Source of the DNA: Aliikangiella coralliicola
GTDB taxonomy: Bacteria > Pseudomonadota > Gammaproteobacteria > Enterobacterales > Kangiellaceae
Direction: 5' to 3'
DNA length: 64,000 bases
NCBI RefSeq assembly: GCF_007004725.1
Contig: NZ_ML660171.1
Coordinates: 186,001-250,000 of the forward strand
Below are positions 18,030 through 26,430 of the stretch, one piece after another. The notes under the pieces are model-generated. The model was not told the DNA's origin, searched no databases, and was given only the letters and a program-made list of their open reading frames with translations. The position numbers and the translations under genes were made by a program. Position 1 is the stretch's first letter. The number at the start of each line of letters is the position of its first letter.

Positions 18030-20582
18030 GTGACAACAACAAATAATTCTCATTCACTTTTGAAGTTTTCAGCGATCGCACTATTGACAACAAGTATTGG
18101 TGTTAGTGCAAGTTCGCAAGATGAAACACTTCATGCGGACAGCTTGTGGAGTTCTAAGCAAGTGAGTCCTAAGAACGTGAACGTCGACCTCCGAAGTTTA
18201 CCAACCGCTGATTCATGGCAGGCTGGTATGGCAATCAAAGATATGCCTCGCCGTCGTTTTCGCGAAGACTATGTTTTACCTGCAGCGCCTAAAAACAAAG
18301 TCGCCAATAAAAATGACAAGTTGATGGCAAAACAAGTTATCGCTTCACAATTACCGGCAGTTGAAGCGAGGGCTTTAGAGCAAAATTTTGAAGGTAATGG
18401 TTTTACTGGTGTTAACCCGCCGGATCCGACAGGTGATGTTGGTCTTAATTATTATATCCAATCTATCAATGGCAATAGCGGATCGATTTTTTCAGTCTAC
18501 AATAAATCAAATGGTAGTTTAGTCAGTGGACCGACTAACATGGAAACTTTGGGTAGCGGTAGCTGTGCAAGCGGCGCTGGCGATCCCATTGTGTTGTTTG
18601 ATGATATGGCACAGCGCTGGTTATTGAGCGAGTTTTCTTCTTCAGGAAACTATCTTTGTGTTTATATTTCAAAAACTTCAGATCCAGTTAGTGGCGGTTG
18701 GTACGCTTATGCATTCCAGTCACCAACCTTCCCGGATTATCCAAAGTATGGTGTTGGTGTTGACGCTTATTATGTTGGCACTAACGAAAGTTCTCCAACT
18801 GTTTATGCGTTAAATCGAACAGCAATGTTAAGCGGTGCTTCTGCAAATTTTGTTCGTTTAACTGCACCCAATTTAGCGGGTTTCGGTTTCCAGATGTTGC
18901 AGCCGGTTGATCACGATGGAACAACGGCAATGCCAAATGGTACGCCGGGATATTTCTTACGTCATCGTGATGACGAAGTTCACAATTCTAGCTCCAATAA
19001 TCCTAGCCAGGACTACATTGAGTTGTGGCAGTTTAACGCTGATTTCAACACCACTAGTAATTCAAGCTTTACTAAAGTTCTTGATATCCCTGTGGCTGAA
19101 TTCGATTCTTCGCTTTGTGGACTAACTTCGTTTTCTTGTTTCCCACAATCAGGTTCTTCTTCAAACCTGGATCCATTACGTGAAGTCGTAATGTTCCGCG
19201 CACAATATCGTAACTTCGGTAGCTATGAAACCATCGTTGGTAACTATGTCACCGATGTGAACGGCAACGACCGTGGCGGTATTCGATGGTTTGAATTACG
19301 ACGTTCTGGCGGCGGGGCATGGGGTCTTCATCAAGAAGGTACTTACTCTCCAGATAGCAAAAACCGCTGGATGGGTTCAATCGGCATGGATAAAGATGGA
19401 AACATCGCGCTGGCTTATAGCTGGGGAAGTAGTTCTGACTTTGCCGGTTTACGCTACACTGGACGCTTAGCTAACGACGCAAGCGGCACCATGACTCAAG
19501 CCGAAGCTGTGCTAGTGAACGGTACTTCAGGCGTTTCCAGTAACCGTTACGGCGACTATAGCCATTTAGCACTGGATCCAGCTGACGGTTGCACTTTCTG
19601 GTACACCGGTGAATATGGTAAGTCTGGTGGTCAATGGAGCACCTATATTTCTAGCTTTAAGTTCAACAGCTGTGGCGGAGGCGGTGGTAACCAATCTCCA
19701 ACGGCATCTTTTACCAATTCTTGTACCGATCTAGCTTGTACATTTGATGGTTCTGCAAGTTCAGACCCAGATGGTAGCATTGCTAGTTACGCGTGGAATT
19801 TCGGCGATAGCAACACTGGTACTGGGGCAAATGCGTCTCACACTTATTCTACAGCTGGTACTTACAATGTGCAGTTAACTGTAACTGATAATCAGGGCGC
19901 GACTAACACAACTTCTAAGTCTATTACTGTGACCGGCGGTGGTGGCGGTGGCGACAATGTATTGGAAAATGGCGTTGCTAAAACTAACTTATCTGGAACG
20001 ACTGGTGACGAAGACTTCTACACCATGGAAGTGCCGGCCGGTGCGACCAATCTAAGCTTTGTCATTAGCGGTGGAAGTGGTGATGCTGACCTTTATGTTC
20101 GCTTCGGTGCAGCACCAACCCAGACAACTTACGATTGTCGTCCATACAGAAATGGTAACTCAGAAACCTGCACCATTTCGAATGTACAGGCGGGTACTTA
20201 TCACGTCATGTTACGCGCCTATAGTAGCTACTCAGGCGTTAGCTTAACTGGTTCATTCTCTGATGGCTCTGGCGGTACAGGCGGTAGCTTAACTGAGAGT
20301 GATTTATCAGGTGCGAGAAGATCATGGACTCACTTCACCGTTGAAATTCCAGTGGGAATGGGGAGTTTAGATGTCAACATTGCTGATGGTACTGGCGACG
20401 CTGATCTTTACGTTCGTGAAGGCGCTCAACCGACTACTGGCTCGTATGACTGCAGACCTTACAGAAACGGAAACGTAGAGTCTTGTAGTTTTAATAATCC
20501 TGCTGCAGGTACATGGCACATCAGTATTCGTGGTTATAGAGCGTTTACAGGTGTCAATCTGAATGCTGAATGGAAGCCATAG
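18030..20582 (+). CDS. Secreted PKD/PPC-domain protein, no protease domain
   Basis: 850 residues, GTG start supported by AAAGGA about 9 bases upstream. Signal peptide (LLKFSAIALLTTSIGVSASS), then the motif VDLRSLPTADSWQAG at residues 52-66 shared with the preceding gene. Residues about 110-550 form a repeat-poor, Trp/Tyr/Gly-rich domain (blocks NPPDPTGDVG, GDPIVLFDDMAQRWLLSEF) of a kind seen in large secreted proteins and probably beta-propeller-like. Then a PKD domain (about 553-638; YAWNFGDSN, VQLTVTDNQGAT) and two PPC domains (about 640-745 and 752-850) with DADLYVRxGAxPT and CRPYRNGN in both. PPC and PKD usually decorate secreted peptidases, but no catalytic motif is visible here. Probably exported and surface- or polymer-binding. 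Confidence 0.82.
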   Translation: MTTTNNSHSLLKFSAIALLTTSIGVSASSQDETLHADSLWSSKQVSPKNVNVDLRSLPTADSWQAGMAIKDMPRRRFREDYVLPAAPKNKVANKNDKLMAKQVIASQLPAVEARALEQNFEGNGFTGVNPPDPTGDVGLNYYIQSINGNSGSIFSVYNKSNGSLVSGPTNMETLGSGSCASGAGDPIVLFDDMAQRWLLSEFSSSGNYLCVYISKTSDPVSGGWYAYAFQSPTFPDYPKYGVGVDAYYVGTNESSPTVYALNRTAMLSGASANFVRLTAPNLAGFGFQMLQPVDHDGTTAMPNGTPGYFLRHRDDEVHNSSSNNPSQDYIELWQFNADFNTTSNSSFTKVLDIPVAEFDSSLCGLTSFSCFPQSGSSSNLDPLREVVMFRAQYRNFGSYETIVGNYVTDVNGNDRGGIRWFELRRSGGGAWGLHQEGTYSPDSKNRWMGSIGMDKDGNIALAYSWGSSSDFAGLRYTGRLANDASGTMTQAEAVLVNGTSGVSSNRYGDYSHLALDPADGCTFWYTGEYGKSGGQWSTYISSFKFNSCGGGGGNQSPTASFTNSCTDLACTFDGSASSDPDGSIASYAWNFGDSNTGTGANASHTYSTAGTYNVQLTVTDNQGATNTTSKSITVTGGGGGGDNVLENGVAKTNLSGTTGDEDFYTMEVPAGATNLSFVISGGSGDADLYVRFGAAPTQTTYDCRPYRNGNSETCTISNVQAGTYHVMLRAYSSYSGVSLTGSFSDGSGGTGGSLTESDLSGARRSWTHFTVEIPVGMGSLDVNIADGTGDADLYVREGAQPTTGSYDCRPYRNGNVESCSFNNPAAGTWHISIRGYRAFTGVNLNAEWKP

Positions 20583-20620
20583 TCTGTTCAGTTAGTTCAG
20601 AATAATCATCCCCGATGATT

Positions 20621-20655
20621 GAGGCTGGTGAAATAATTGCCAGCCTCTTTTTTTT
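20621..20655 (+). terminator. Rho-independent terminator
   Basis: Perfect arms GAGGCTGG (20621-20628) and CCAGCCTC (20640-20647) followed by a run of T residues. A smaller ATCATC-CCC-GATGAT hairpin lies just before it. Confidence 0.92.
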
Positions 20656-20813
20656 ACCCAGATAAAAATATAATTGCTTGCTCAAGAAGACTCGAATTGT
20701 TTAGAGTTTCTCTATCACTTAAATGTCGTTATGCTGTATAAAATAATCTGAGTATTGGATACAATCAGTCATCCTGAATTCACAAATAAGCTTTTTAGTC
20801 AGCTCTAAAGATC

Positions 20814-21434
20814 ATGCCTTCAAATAAAAACACGAATCATTTTACCTTTCTTTTTGCCCATGGTGCCGGTGCAGATAAAGATTCTGACTGGATGTTGGCG
20901 ATGGATAAATTGTTAACTGTTAATGGAGTTGAAGTCATACGGTTTAATTTTCCCTATATGAACAAACGGTTAGAAGACGGAAAACGACGGCCGCCGGACA
21001 GAATGCCAAAATTATTAGAAGCGTTTAAGTTAGAAGTGGAAAAAATATCAGAAAATAAAAAGTTAATTATTGGTGGTAAGTCGATGGGGGGAAGAGTGGC
21101 CAGCCACCTGGTTTGTGAGCCTGAATTTGCATATAGGGTTGCCGCCGTGGTTTGTTTTGGATTTCCTTTCCATCCGCCAGGTAAACCCGAGAAATATCGT
21201 GGAGAACACCTGCAAACGATACAAACTCCAACGCTGATTTTACAGGGAGAAAGAGATACTTTCGGGAGCAGGGAAGAGGTCGTCGAATTTGATTTGTCTG
21301 AAAAAGTGAGCACTGAATTTCTATTCGATGGCGATCATAGTTTTAAGCCAAGGGTTAAGTCGGGGACAACACTCGATAAAAATCTGCAGCTCGCTACCGA
21401 AAAAGTCATTACATTTTGTAAAAAGCTAAAGTAA
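20814..21434 (+). CDS. TEX30/KANSL3-type alpha/beta hydrolase
   Basis: 206-residue alpha/beta hydrolase of the small bacterial TEX30/KANSL3-like family. The N-terminus has FLFAHGAGADKDSDWM (oxyanion His-Gly region), the nucleophile elbow GGKSMGGR (Ser90), Asp148 in LQGERDTFG and His175 in DGDHSFKP complete a catalytic triad in the right order and spacing. No signal peptide, so cytosolic. Length is typical (about 200). Esterase or thioesterase activity is likely but the substrate is unknown. Its transcript is separate from the strong terminator upstream and convergent to the histidine kinase gene. Confidence 0.85.
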   Translation: MPSNKNTNHFTFLFAHGAGADKDSDWMLAMDKLLTVNGVEVIRFNFPYMNKRLEDGKRRPPDRMPKLLEAFKLEVEKISENKKLIIGGKSMGGRVASHLVCEPEFAYRVAAVVCFGFPFHPPGKPEKYRGEHLQTIQTPTLILQGERDTFGSREEVVEFDLSEKVSTEFLFDGDHSFKPRVKSGTTLDKNLQLATEKVITFCKKLK

Positions 21435-21497
21435 TCTCAACTCGGCGTAAAATAGTTAATTTTATTTACACGAAGAGTTAGCGTGAAAAAATTAAGC

Positions 21498-24400
21498 TCA
21501 TACTGCTTTTAACTCAATAGTAATCGATACACCTTCTTCATTCTCGTTGGTTGTGATTGATATGTCTCCTTGTAGTTCATTGACGATCAAAGAGTATGCG
21601 GTGTGTAATCCCAGTCCAATATGCCGATCAATTCGTTTGGTGGTAAAAAAAGGATCGAACGCTTGATCGAGATGCTTTTGTTTCATTCCAATACCATTAT
21701 CGGAAAATGTGAGTAATACTTTCCCTTGAGCCATTTTAGCTGTAATGGTGATTTTTCCTGAAGTCCGATTGAGAAAGCCGTGTTCGATGCTGTTATCAAA
21801 GAAAATATCCAGTACTTGTTTTAAGATCAGCGGTTCACCTAAAACCAGGATGTCGTCTCGGCACTCTATATGATATTGGAGCGGTAAAGGGAGTTGATAA
21901 GAGCGAAACTGAGCTTCGCAGTCGTTTAAGACTTCGATTAGTTTAAAGGCGTATTTTCTGACGCCGGAAAATTCTGCGAGCTTCTTAAACTCTGTAATCA
22001 GGCGAGATATTCTAAAAAGATTTCCTTCAATCAACTGACATGCATCTTCCATAGTTTCATTAAGCTCTGGTTTGCCGGCTAATTGTTGGTTTTCTTGTGA
22101 CTCCGATTTCATCTCAGCTTTTAATTCATTATTCACCAGCGATATCGCGGTAATACTAACACCTAATGGCGTATTGATTTCATGGGCGACCCCGGTGATT
22201 AATTTTCGAATGGAAAGTACCCGGTTGATTTCCGCGACTTTTAAGTCATTAATATCGGCTAAGATACCTCGCATGACGACAGCTTCATTTTTTTCATTCC
22301 ATTCCACTACCTGACCTCTGTCCATAACCCAGCGCCACTCTTCTTTATGTGACTTTATTCGGTAAGAGGTTTCAAGAAATTGGCTTTTTCTATTCAAGTG
22401 ATCATTAAACGCGTTAACAAATGTCGTTCGATCATCTTCATGAATTAATGCAATAAAGTCCTTTGGAAATTTGGCCGGCCCCGATATCTTGATAATGTCA
22501 GGTAACAGGTTCTCTCTTTCAACTATTTCTTTTTGTATGTGCCATTCCCACATTTCACTACGACTGCCCCAAAGCGCGGTTGAGAGTCTTTGTTGGCTGA
22601 TTGCAATTGCTTTCGCTGCCTGCCTCTCCAACATCAATTGCTGCCATTTTACGCGAATGAAACTGCCTGAAATGATGCTGAAGAGAGTCACGTAAATTAA
22701 GTAAGCCCACCAGGTTCGCCATGGTGCAGGTTCAATTTCGATAGTAATCATTTTTGGAGTCTTACTCCAGATACCGTCGGCATTACTGGCTTTAAATTGA
22801 AAAAGGTAAGAGCCGGATGGTAAATTGGTGTAGGTTATTCGTCGGTGGGCAGCATCGGTATTGATCCAGTTCTCATCAAACCCTTTTAGCTGATAGGCAT
22901 ATTGGTTTTGTAACGGGCTTGAAAAATGTAAGGCAGAAATGTCGAATGAGAAAACGGAGTTCTTATAAGTCAAATTGAGTTTGTGGGTTTCGGATATGAC
23001 TCGGTCGAGTGGTGAAGTCGGGTTTTCGTTGCTTAAACCTGGTAGTCGATTTGATAATAAAAAGTCGCTGATAATTAGTTTTGGGGGAAAAGGGTTGTCC
23101 ACAATGTTTTCAGGATGAAATCGGTTAAAGCCATTGATGCCGCCGAAGAATAACTCGCCATCGCTCGATTTAAAAAATGCTCCATTATTGAATTCATTGG
23201 ATTGCGCTCCACGACTTTCATCGTAACTTTTAAAAGTTTCATTTCTGGGGTCAAATCGCGCCAGCCCGCGGTTAGTGCTGATCCAGATAAAACCTCGACT
23301 GTCACCGGTTACCGCGTAAACTTTTTCATTCGGTATTCCATATTTCTTGCTATATAGTTTAAAAACATTCGTCCCTGGAATATGTTTATTCAGTCCATTG
23401 GAGGTTGCTAACCAAAGGGTTTGATTCACATCTAGATAGAGTGCGAATATTCGGTTGTGACTTATGCTGTTTGGATTGTTTGCGTCGTGAATAAATTTCT
23501 CGAAATGGCCTGTCGATAGATTGAGTCGGTTTAATCCATGGTTTCTTGTTGCAACCCAAATATTGCCGGACTTATCTTCCAATGTTGAATAAATTTCATT
23601 ATCACTAATTGATTCCGGATCTTGTGGATCATGTTTAAACTGCTTGAACGTTCTTTTTTCAGGGTCAAATTGAAATAAGCCATTCAATGTTCCTACCCAT
23701 AGTTGCCCATTTCGATCTTCCTTAATAGAGTAAACCCGATTTAAGTTTGTTTTACGCTGTGAATTTTCGTTGTAGTCAATGTGTTCGAAGTGGTTGTTTT
23801 CAGGGATAAATAAATCCAATCCGCCGTCACTCGTACCAACCCAGGTACGTTCCTTTCGATCGACCAGAACAGACATAACTAGACCGGAACTAATCGAATT
23901 ATTATCATCCGGGTTGTGTACAAAATATGTGTATTGCTTTGATATTGGATCATAGCGATTAAGACCATTGTCAACGCCAATCCACAAGGTACCATTGTTT
24001 GATTTATGTAGTGATCTGACGCGTTTGTGACTGAGTCCATTTTTCCGCCTGGTTGCTTCGGTTTGATGGCCAAATTGACGCGACCCCAGATCAACTCGAT
24101 TGATGCCATTTCCGGTGCCGAACCATAGTCCACCGCTGAAGTCTTCTGCGATACTCCAAACTCTATCATCGCTTAAACTATATTTGTTGACCGGATCATG
24201 CTGATAACGAGAAAAATTTTCGCTACTGCGGTCAAATAAGTTAAGGCCTTTAAATGTCCCTACCCAAAGGTCTCCAGATTGATCCAGAAACATGGAGATG
24301 ACGCGATCACTTGCAATACTATATTGATTATTGGAGTCATATCGAAAGTTCTTTATTTGGCCCGATTCTGGATTAAACCGGAACAATCCTGAATTGTAAG

Positions 24401-25127
24401 TGCCAATCCAGATATTTCCTATTTTGTCCTGGAGTAGTATGGTAATGATATCGTCAATAATATGAGACTCACCCTGCAAAAAGTATTGGAATCTTGAAAA
24501 AGAATTAGTTTCTGGATTAAAAATATCCAATCCACCTTGCGTGCCAACCCAGAGATGTTTTTTTTGATCGAGCATCATGGTAAAAACGCGATTACTGATT
24601 AGCGAGTTCGCGTCTTTTTCCTGATGAGAAAATTGATGTGAAGTTAGACTAGTTGGATCAAATAAAAATAAACCGCCCAGTGTTCCTGCCCATAACTTTC
24701 CGTTTACTGCTGGGGATAACTCTTTAATGAATTGACTGCCAATATATTCTCGACTCTCACCCGCTAAATTGATACGCGTGAAGCTTTCTGTAGTGCGTTC
24801 AAATCGATTGAGGCCATTACTGGTTCCAACCCATAAAACGCCATTCTTGTCTTCATAAAGTGAATCAACAAAGCTGGATGATAAGGAATGACTGTTTTCG
24901 GGATCATGGGTAAAAACTTTAAATGTGTAGCCGTCAAATCGATTTAAACCGTCTTGCGTTCCTATCCAGATAAAACCTTGTTGATCTTGAAGCACGCAGT
25001 TGACAGTCCCCTGTGACAGTCCCTGGCTTAATGAATAGGGTTCGAACCTCAGCGCATTGTTAGCATCGGCTGGTTTTGCTAACACTAAATGAATGAAAGT
25101 AAAGGCGAATAGCAAGTATTTAATCAT
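21498..25127 (-). CDS. Double-propeller sensor histidine kinase
   Basis: About 1209 residues. A signal peptide (MIKYLLFAFTFIHLVLA) is followed by some 14 reg_prop blades, each with a GxxWxGTxxGLNRFD-like core, enough for two seven-bladed propellers, then a Y_Y_Y domain (YQLKGFDENWINTDA...YTNLPSGSYLFQFKA), one TM (WWAYLIYVTLFSIISGSFI), a PAS-like domain, and the kinase: GVAHEINTPLG with phospho-acceptor His about residue 982, and HATPase motifs DNSIEHGF, FSDNGIGM, GLGLHTAYSL. Unlike the usual hybrid (Reg_prop) kinases, there is no receiver and no AraC HTH at the end. ATG 25127 is preferred over TTG 25151. Ligand unknown; such propellers often sense extracellular glycans. Confidence 0.9.
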   Translation of the reverse strand: MIKYLLFAFTFIHLVLAKPADANNALRFEPYSLSQGLSQGTVNCVLQDQQGFIWIGTQDGLNRFDGYTFKVFTHDPENSHSLSSSFVDSLYEDKNGVLWVGTSNGLNRFERTTESFTRINLAGESREYIGSQFIKELSPAVNGKLWAGTLGGLFLFDPTSLTSHQFSHQEKDANSLISNRVFTMMLDQKKHLWVGTQGGLDIFNPETNSFSRFQYFLQGESHIIDDIITILLQDKIGNIWIGTYNSGLFRFNPESGQIKNFRYDSNNQYSIASDRVISMFLDQSGDLWVGTFKGLNLFDRSSENFSRYQHDPVNKYSLSDDRVWSIAEDFSGGLWFGTGNGINRVDLGSRQFGHQTEATRRKNGLSHKRVRSLHKSNNGTLWIGVDNGLNRYDPISKQYTYFVHNPDDNNSISSGLVMSVLVDRKERTWVGTSDGGLDLFIPENNHFEHIDYNENSQRKTNLNRVYSIKEDRNGQLWVGTLNGLFQFDPEKRTFKQFKHDPQDPESISDNEIYSTLEDKSGNIWVATRNHGLNRLNLSTGHFEKFIHDANNPNSISHNRIFALYLDVNQTLWLATSNGLNKHIPGTNVFKLYSKKYGIPNEKVYAVTGDSRGFIWISTNRGLARFDPRNETFKSYDESRGAQSNEFNNGAFFKSSDGELFFGGINGFNRFHPENIVDNPFPPKLIISDFLLSNRLPGLSNENPTSPLDRVISETHKLNLTYKNSVFSFDISALHFSSPLQNQYAYQLKGFDENWINTDAAHRRITYTNLPSGSYLFQFKASNADGIWSKTPKMITIEIEPAPWRTWWAYLIYVTLFSIISGSFIRVKWQQLMLERQAAKAIAISQQRLSTALWGSRSEMWEWHIQKEIVERENLLPDIIKISGPAKFPKDFIALIHEDDRTTFVNAFNDHLNRKSQFLETSYRIKSHKEEWRWVMDRGQVVEWNEKNEAVVMRGILADINDLKVAEINRVLSIRKLITGVAHEINTPLGVSITAISLVNNELKAEMKSESQENQQLAGKPELNETMEDACQLIEGNLFRISRLITEFKKLAEFSGVRKYAFKLIEVLNDCEAQFRSYQLPLPLQYHIECRDDILVLGEPLILKQVLDIFFDNSIEHGFLNRTSGKITITAKMAQGKVLLTFSDNGIGMKQKHLDQAFDPFFTTKRIDRHIGLGLHTAYSLIVNELQGDISITTNENEEGVSITIELKAV

Positions 25128-25293
25128 GCAGAAAACGGCAAAGATCGACAAGGTTAAATACTGATTATAGTTGAAAATAGATAATTGGCGTTAACTTCAA
25201 TGTTATTACTAATGGTATATTGGCCTAATCGACGGCTTGATTTTTAACGTACTATTCGTGAGTATCAAGTTATCGTTTCAGTTGATTATTTGC

Positions 25294-25923
25294 TCATGGG
25301 AAAAATTTAAGCATAATGTAAATCATAATCGCTGTAGTCCAGCACATCAATAAATGAGTGAAAAGTTGTTTGCACAACTTGCTTAAATTGATATTGGCGA
25401 GTCTTTTTTTAATTTTCCCTCGATTGTAAAGCTTGAAGTTTTTGACTTTCGAATGAGCAGATGTTGGTGTGTTATTCGGAACACGATGTCTTTGGTTTAT
25501 TGATTTTTCGGCTGTTCCAATTTCAATGTTGTCATTGAGTAAGTAACCTTTTCTCGGCACTGTTTGAATACAATTGTTGAGAGCTTTATTTTTACCTAAT
25601 ATTTTTCTCAGTTGCCAAATTGCATTGCTAACACCTTTTTTTCCAATAATATAATCGTCATTCCAGATTTTTTTTATCAGATAGTCATGACTGATCACTT
25701 CGCCCTGGCAGCTTACTAACAAACATAAAGTGTGCATCACTTTCCCGGCCAGAATGATTTCTTCTCCATCGTGGTTTACTTTTCGATCGCGGGGGCAGAA
25801 TAAGTAACCGCCGATTTCAAAGTCAGGATAATTTAACCTGTTTGAATTACGAGTGCCGGATTTGTATACGGCCTGTTTTTTTGTGTAAAGGATTTCCGAG
25901 TTATCAATAATTTCAGTGTCCAT
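25294..25923 (-). CDS. ToxR/CadC-type membrane-anchored winged-helix regulator
   Basis: 209 residues. An OmpR-type winged helix occupies residues about 30-135 (FEIGGYLFCPRDRKVNHDGEE, GVSNAIWQLRKIL, IQTVPRKGYLL), followed by a basic linker and one C-terminal TM segment (LLMCWTTAIMIYIMLKFF) that ends the protein. It thus resembles ToxR/CadC but has no periplasmic sensor domain, so signalling must come through the membrane or a partner. It lies 507 bases from, and divergent to, the giant RHS gene, and just downstream in the same direction comes the histidine kinase gene (142 bases). Regulation of either neighbour is plausible, not shown. Confidence 0.86.
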   Translation of the reverse strand: MDTEIIDNSEILYTKKQAVYKSGTRNSNRLNYPDFEIGGYLFCPRDRKVNHDGEEIILAGKVMHTLCLLVSCQGEVISHDYLIKKIWNDDYIIGKKGVSNAIWQLRKILGKNKALNNCIQTVPRKGYLLNDNIEIGTAEKSINQRHRVPNNTPTSAHSKVKNFKLYNRGKIKKRLANINLSKLCKQLFTHLLMCWTTAIMIYIMLKFFP

Positions 25924-26430
25924 GTTCAGTTTTTTTGCGTCTTTTTGTTGGGTTTTAGTAGCCAGTATTTTGTCTAGTAATAATGAATAATACTTGAATC
26001 TAACAAAATATTTTAGGAGATTTTGTTACTGAAATGAAATTCAACCTTTTTTTAATAAATCAAGCTGGAGAAGGTTGGTTAGCGAAACTTTTTTGTGAAA
26101 TATTAACTAATGTTAATCTCTTTTTGAGAATTGTTTATGGTTGGAGTTTCATCGATTAAACACTTGCAAAATCTAAGTTGTTTCAGCCTCTTAACAGTGA
26201 TTTTTCTAATTGTTAAGCGTAAGTGAACTTTTCACATGAACTAATTTTTTCTGAATAGACTTTTATTCACTTTATTAAATATTGCTGTGGCAATTATATT
26301 GATAGTCTACCAATGGAAGTGTTTTTCTTTATTTGAAAGAAACAAGGGAACGTCAGCCGGCAGATTGAAAAAGTCGGCTTGAAAAAAATAAAAATAGAAA
26401 TTTACTTCAAATCTGACCACAGGAATCAAT
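25924..26430. other. Divergent intergenic region, ToxR-like regulator / RHS gene
   Basis: 507 AT-rich bases without a gene. A 7-bp hairpin (AGCCGGC / GTCGGCT, one G-U pair) lies at 26355-26379 in the presumed leader of the RHS gene. An AGGA Shine-Dalgarno precedes ATG 26431. The size of this region suits a complex promoter for both flanking genes. Confidence 0.4.
26355..26379 (+). promoter_or_regulatory. Leader hairpin before the RHS gene
   Basis: Arms AGCCGGC (26355-26361) and GTCGGCT (26373-26379), 11-base loop, followed by an A-rich stretch, not T-rich, so a terminator is unlikely. It is 51 bases upstream of the start codon; an RNA stability or control element is possible. Confidence 0.3.

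Noticed and set aside
18030-20582. Secreted protease with PKD/PPC domains
   Set aside because: No HExxH, Ser-His-Asp or other catalytic motif was found before the PKD domain.
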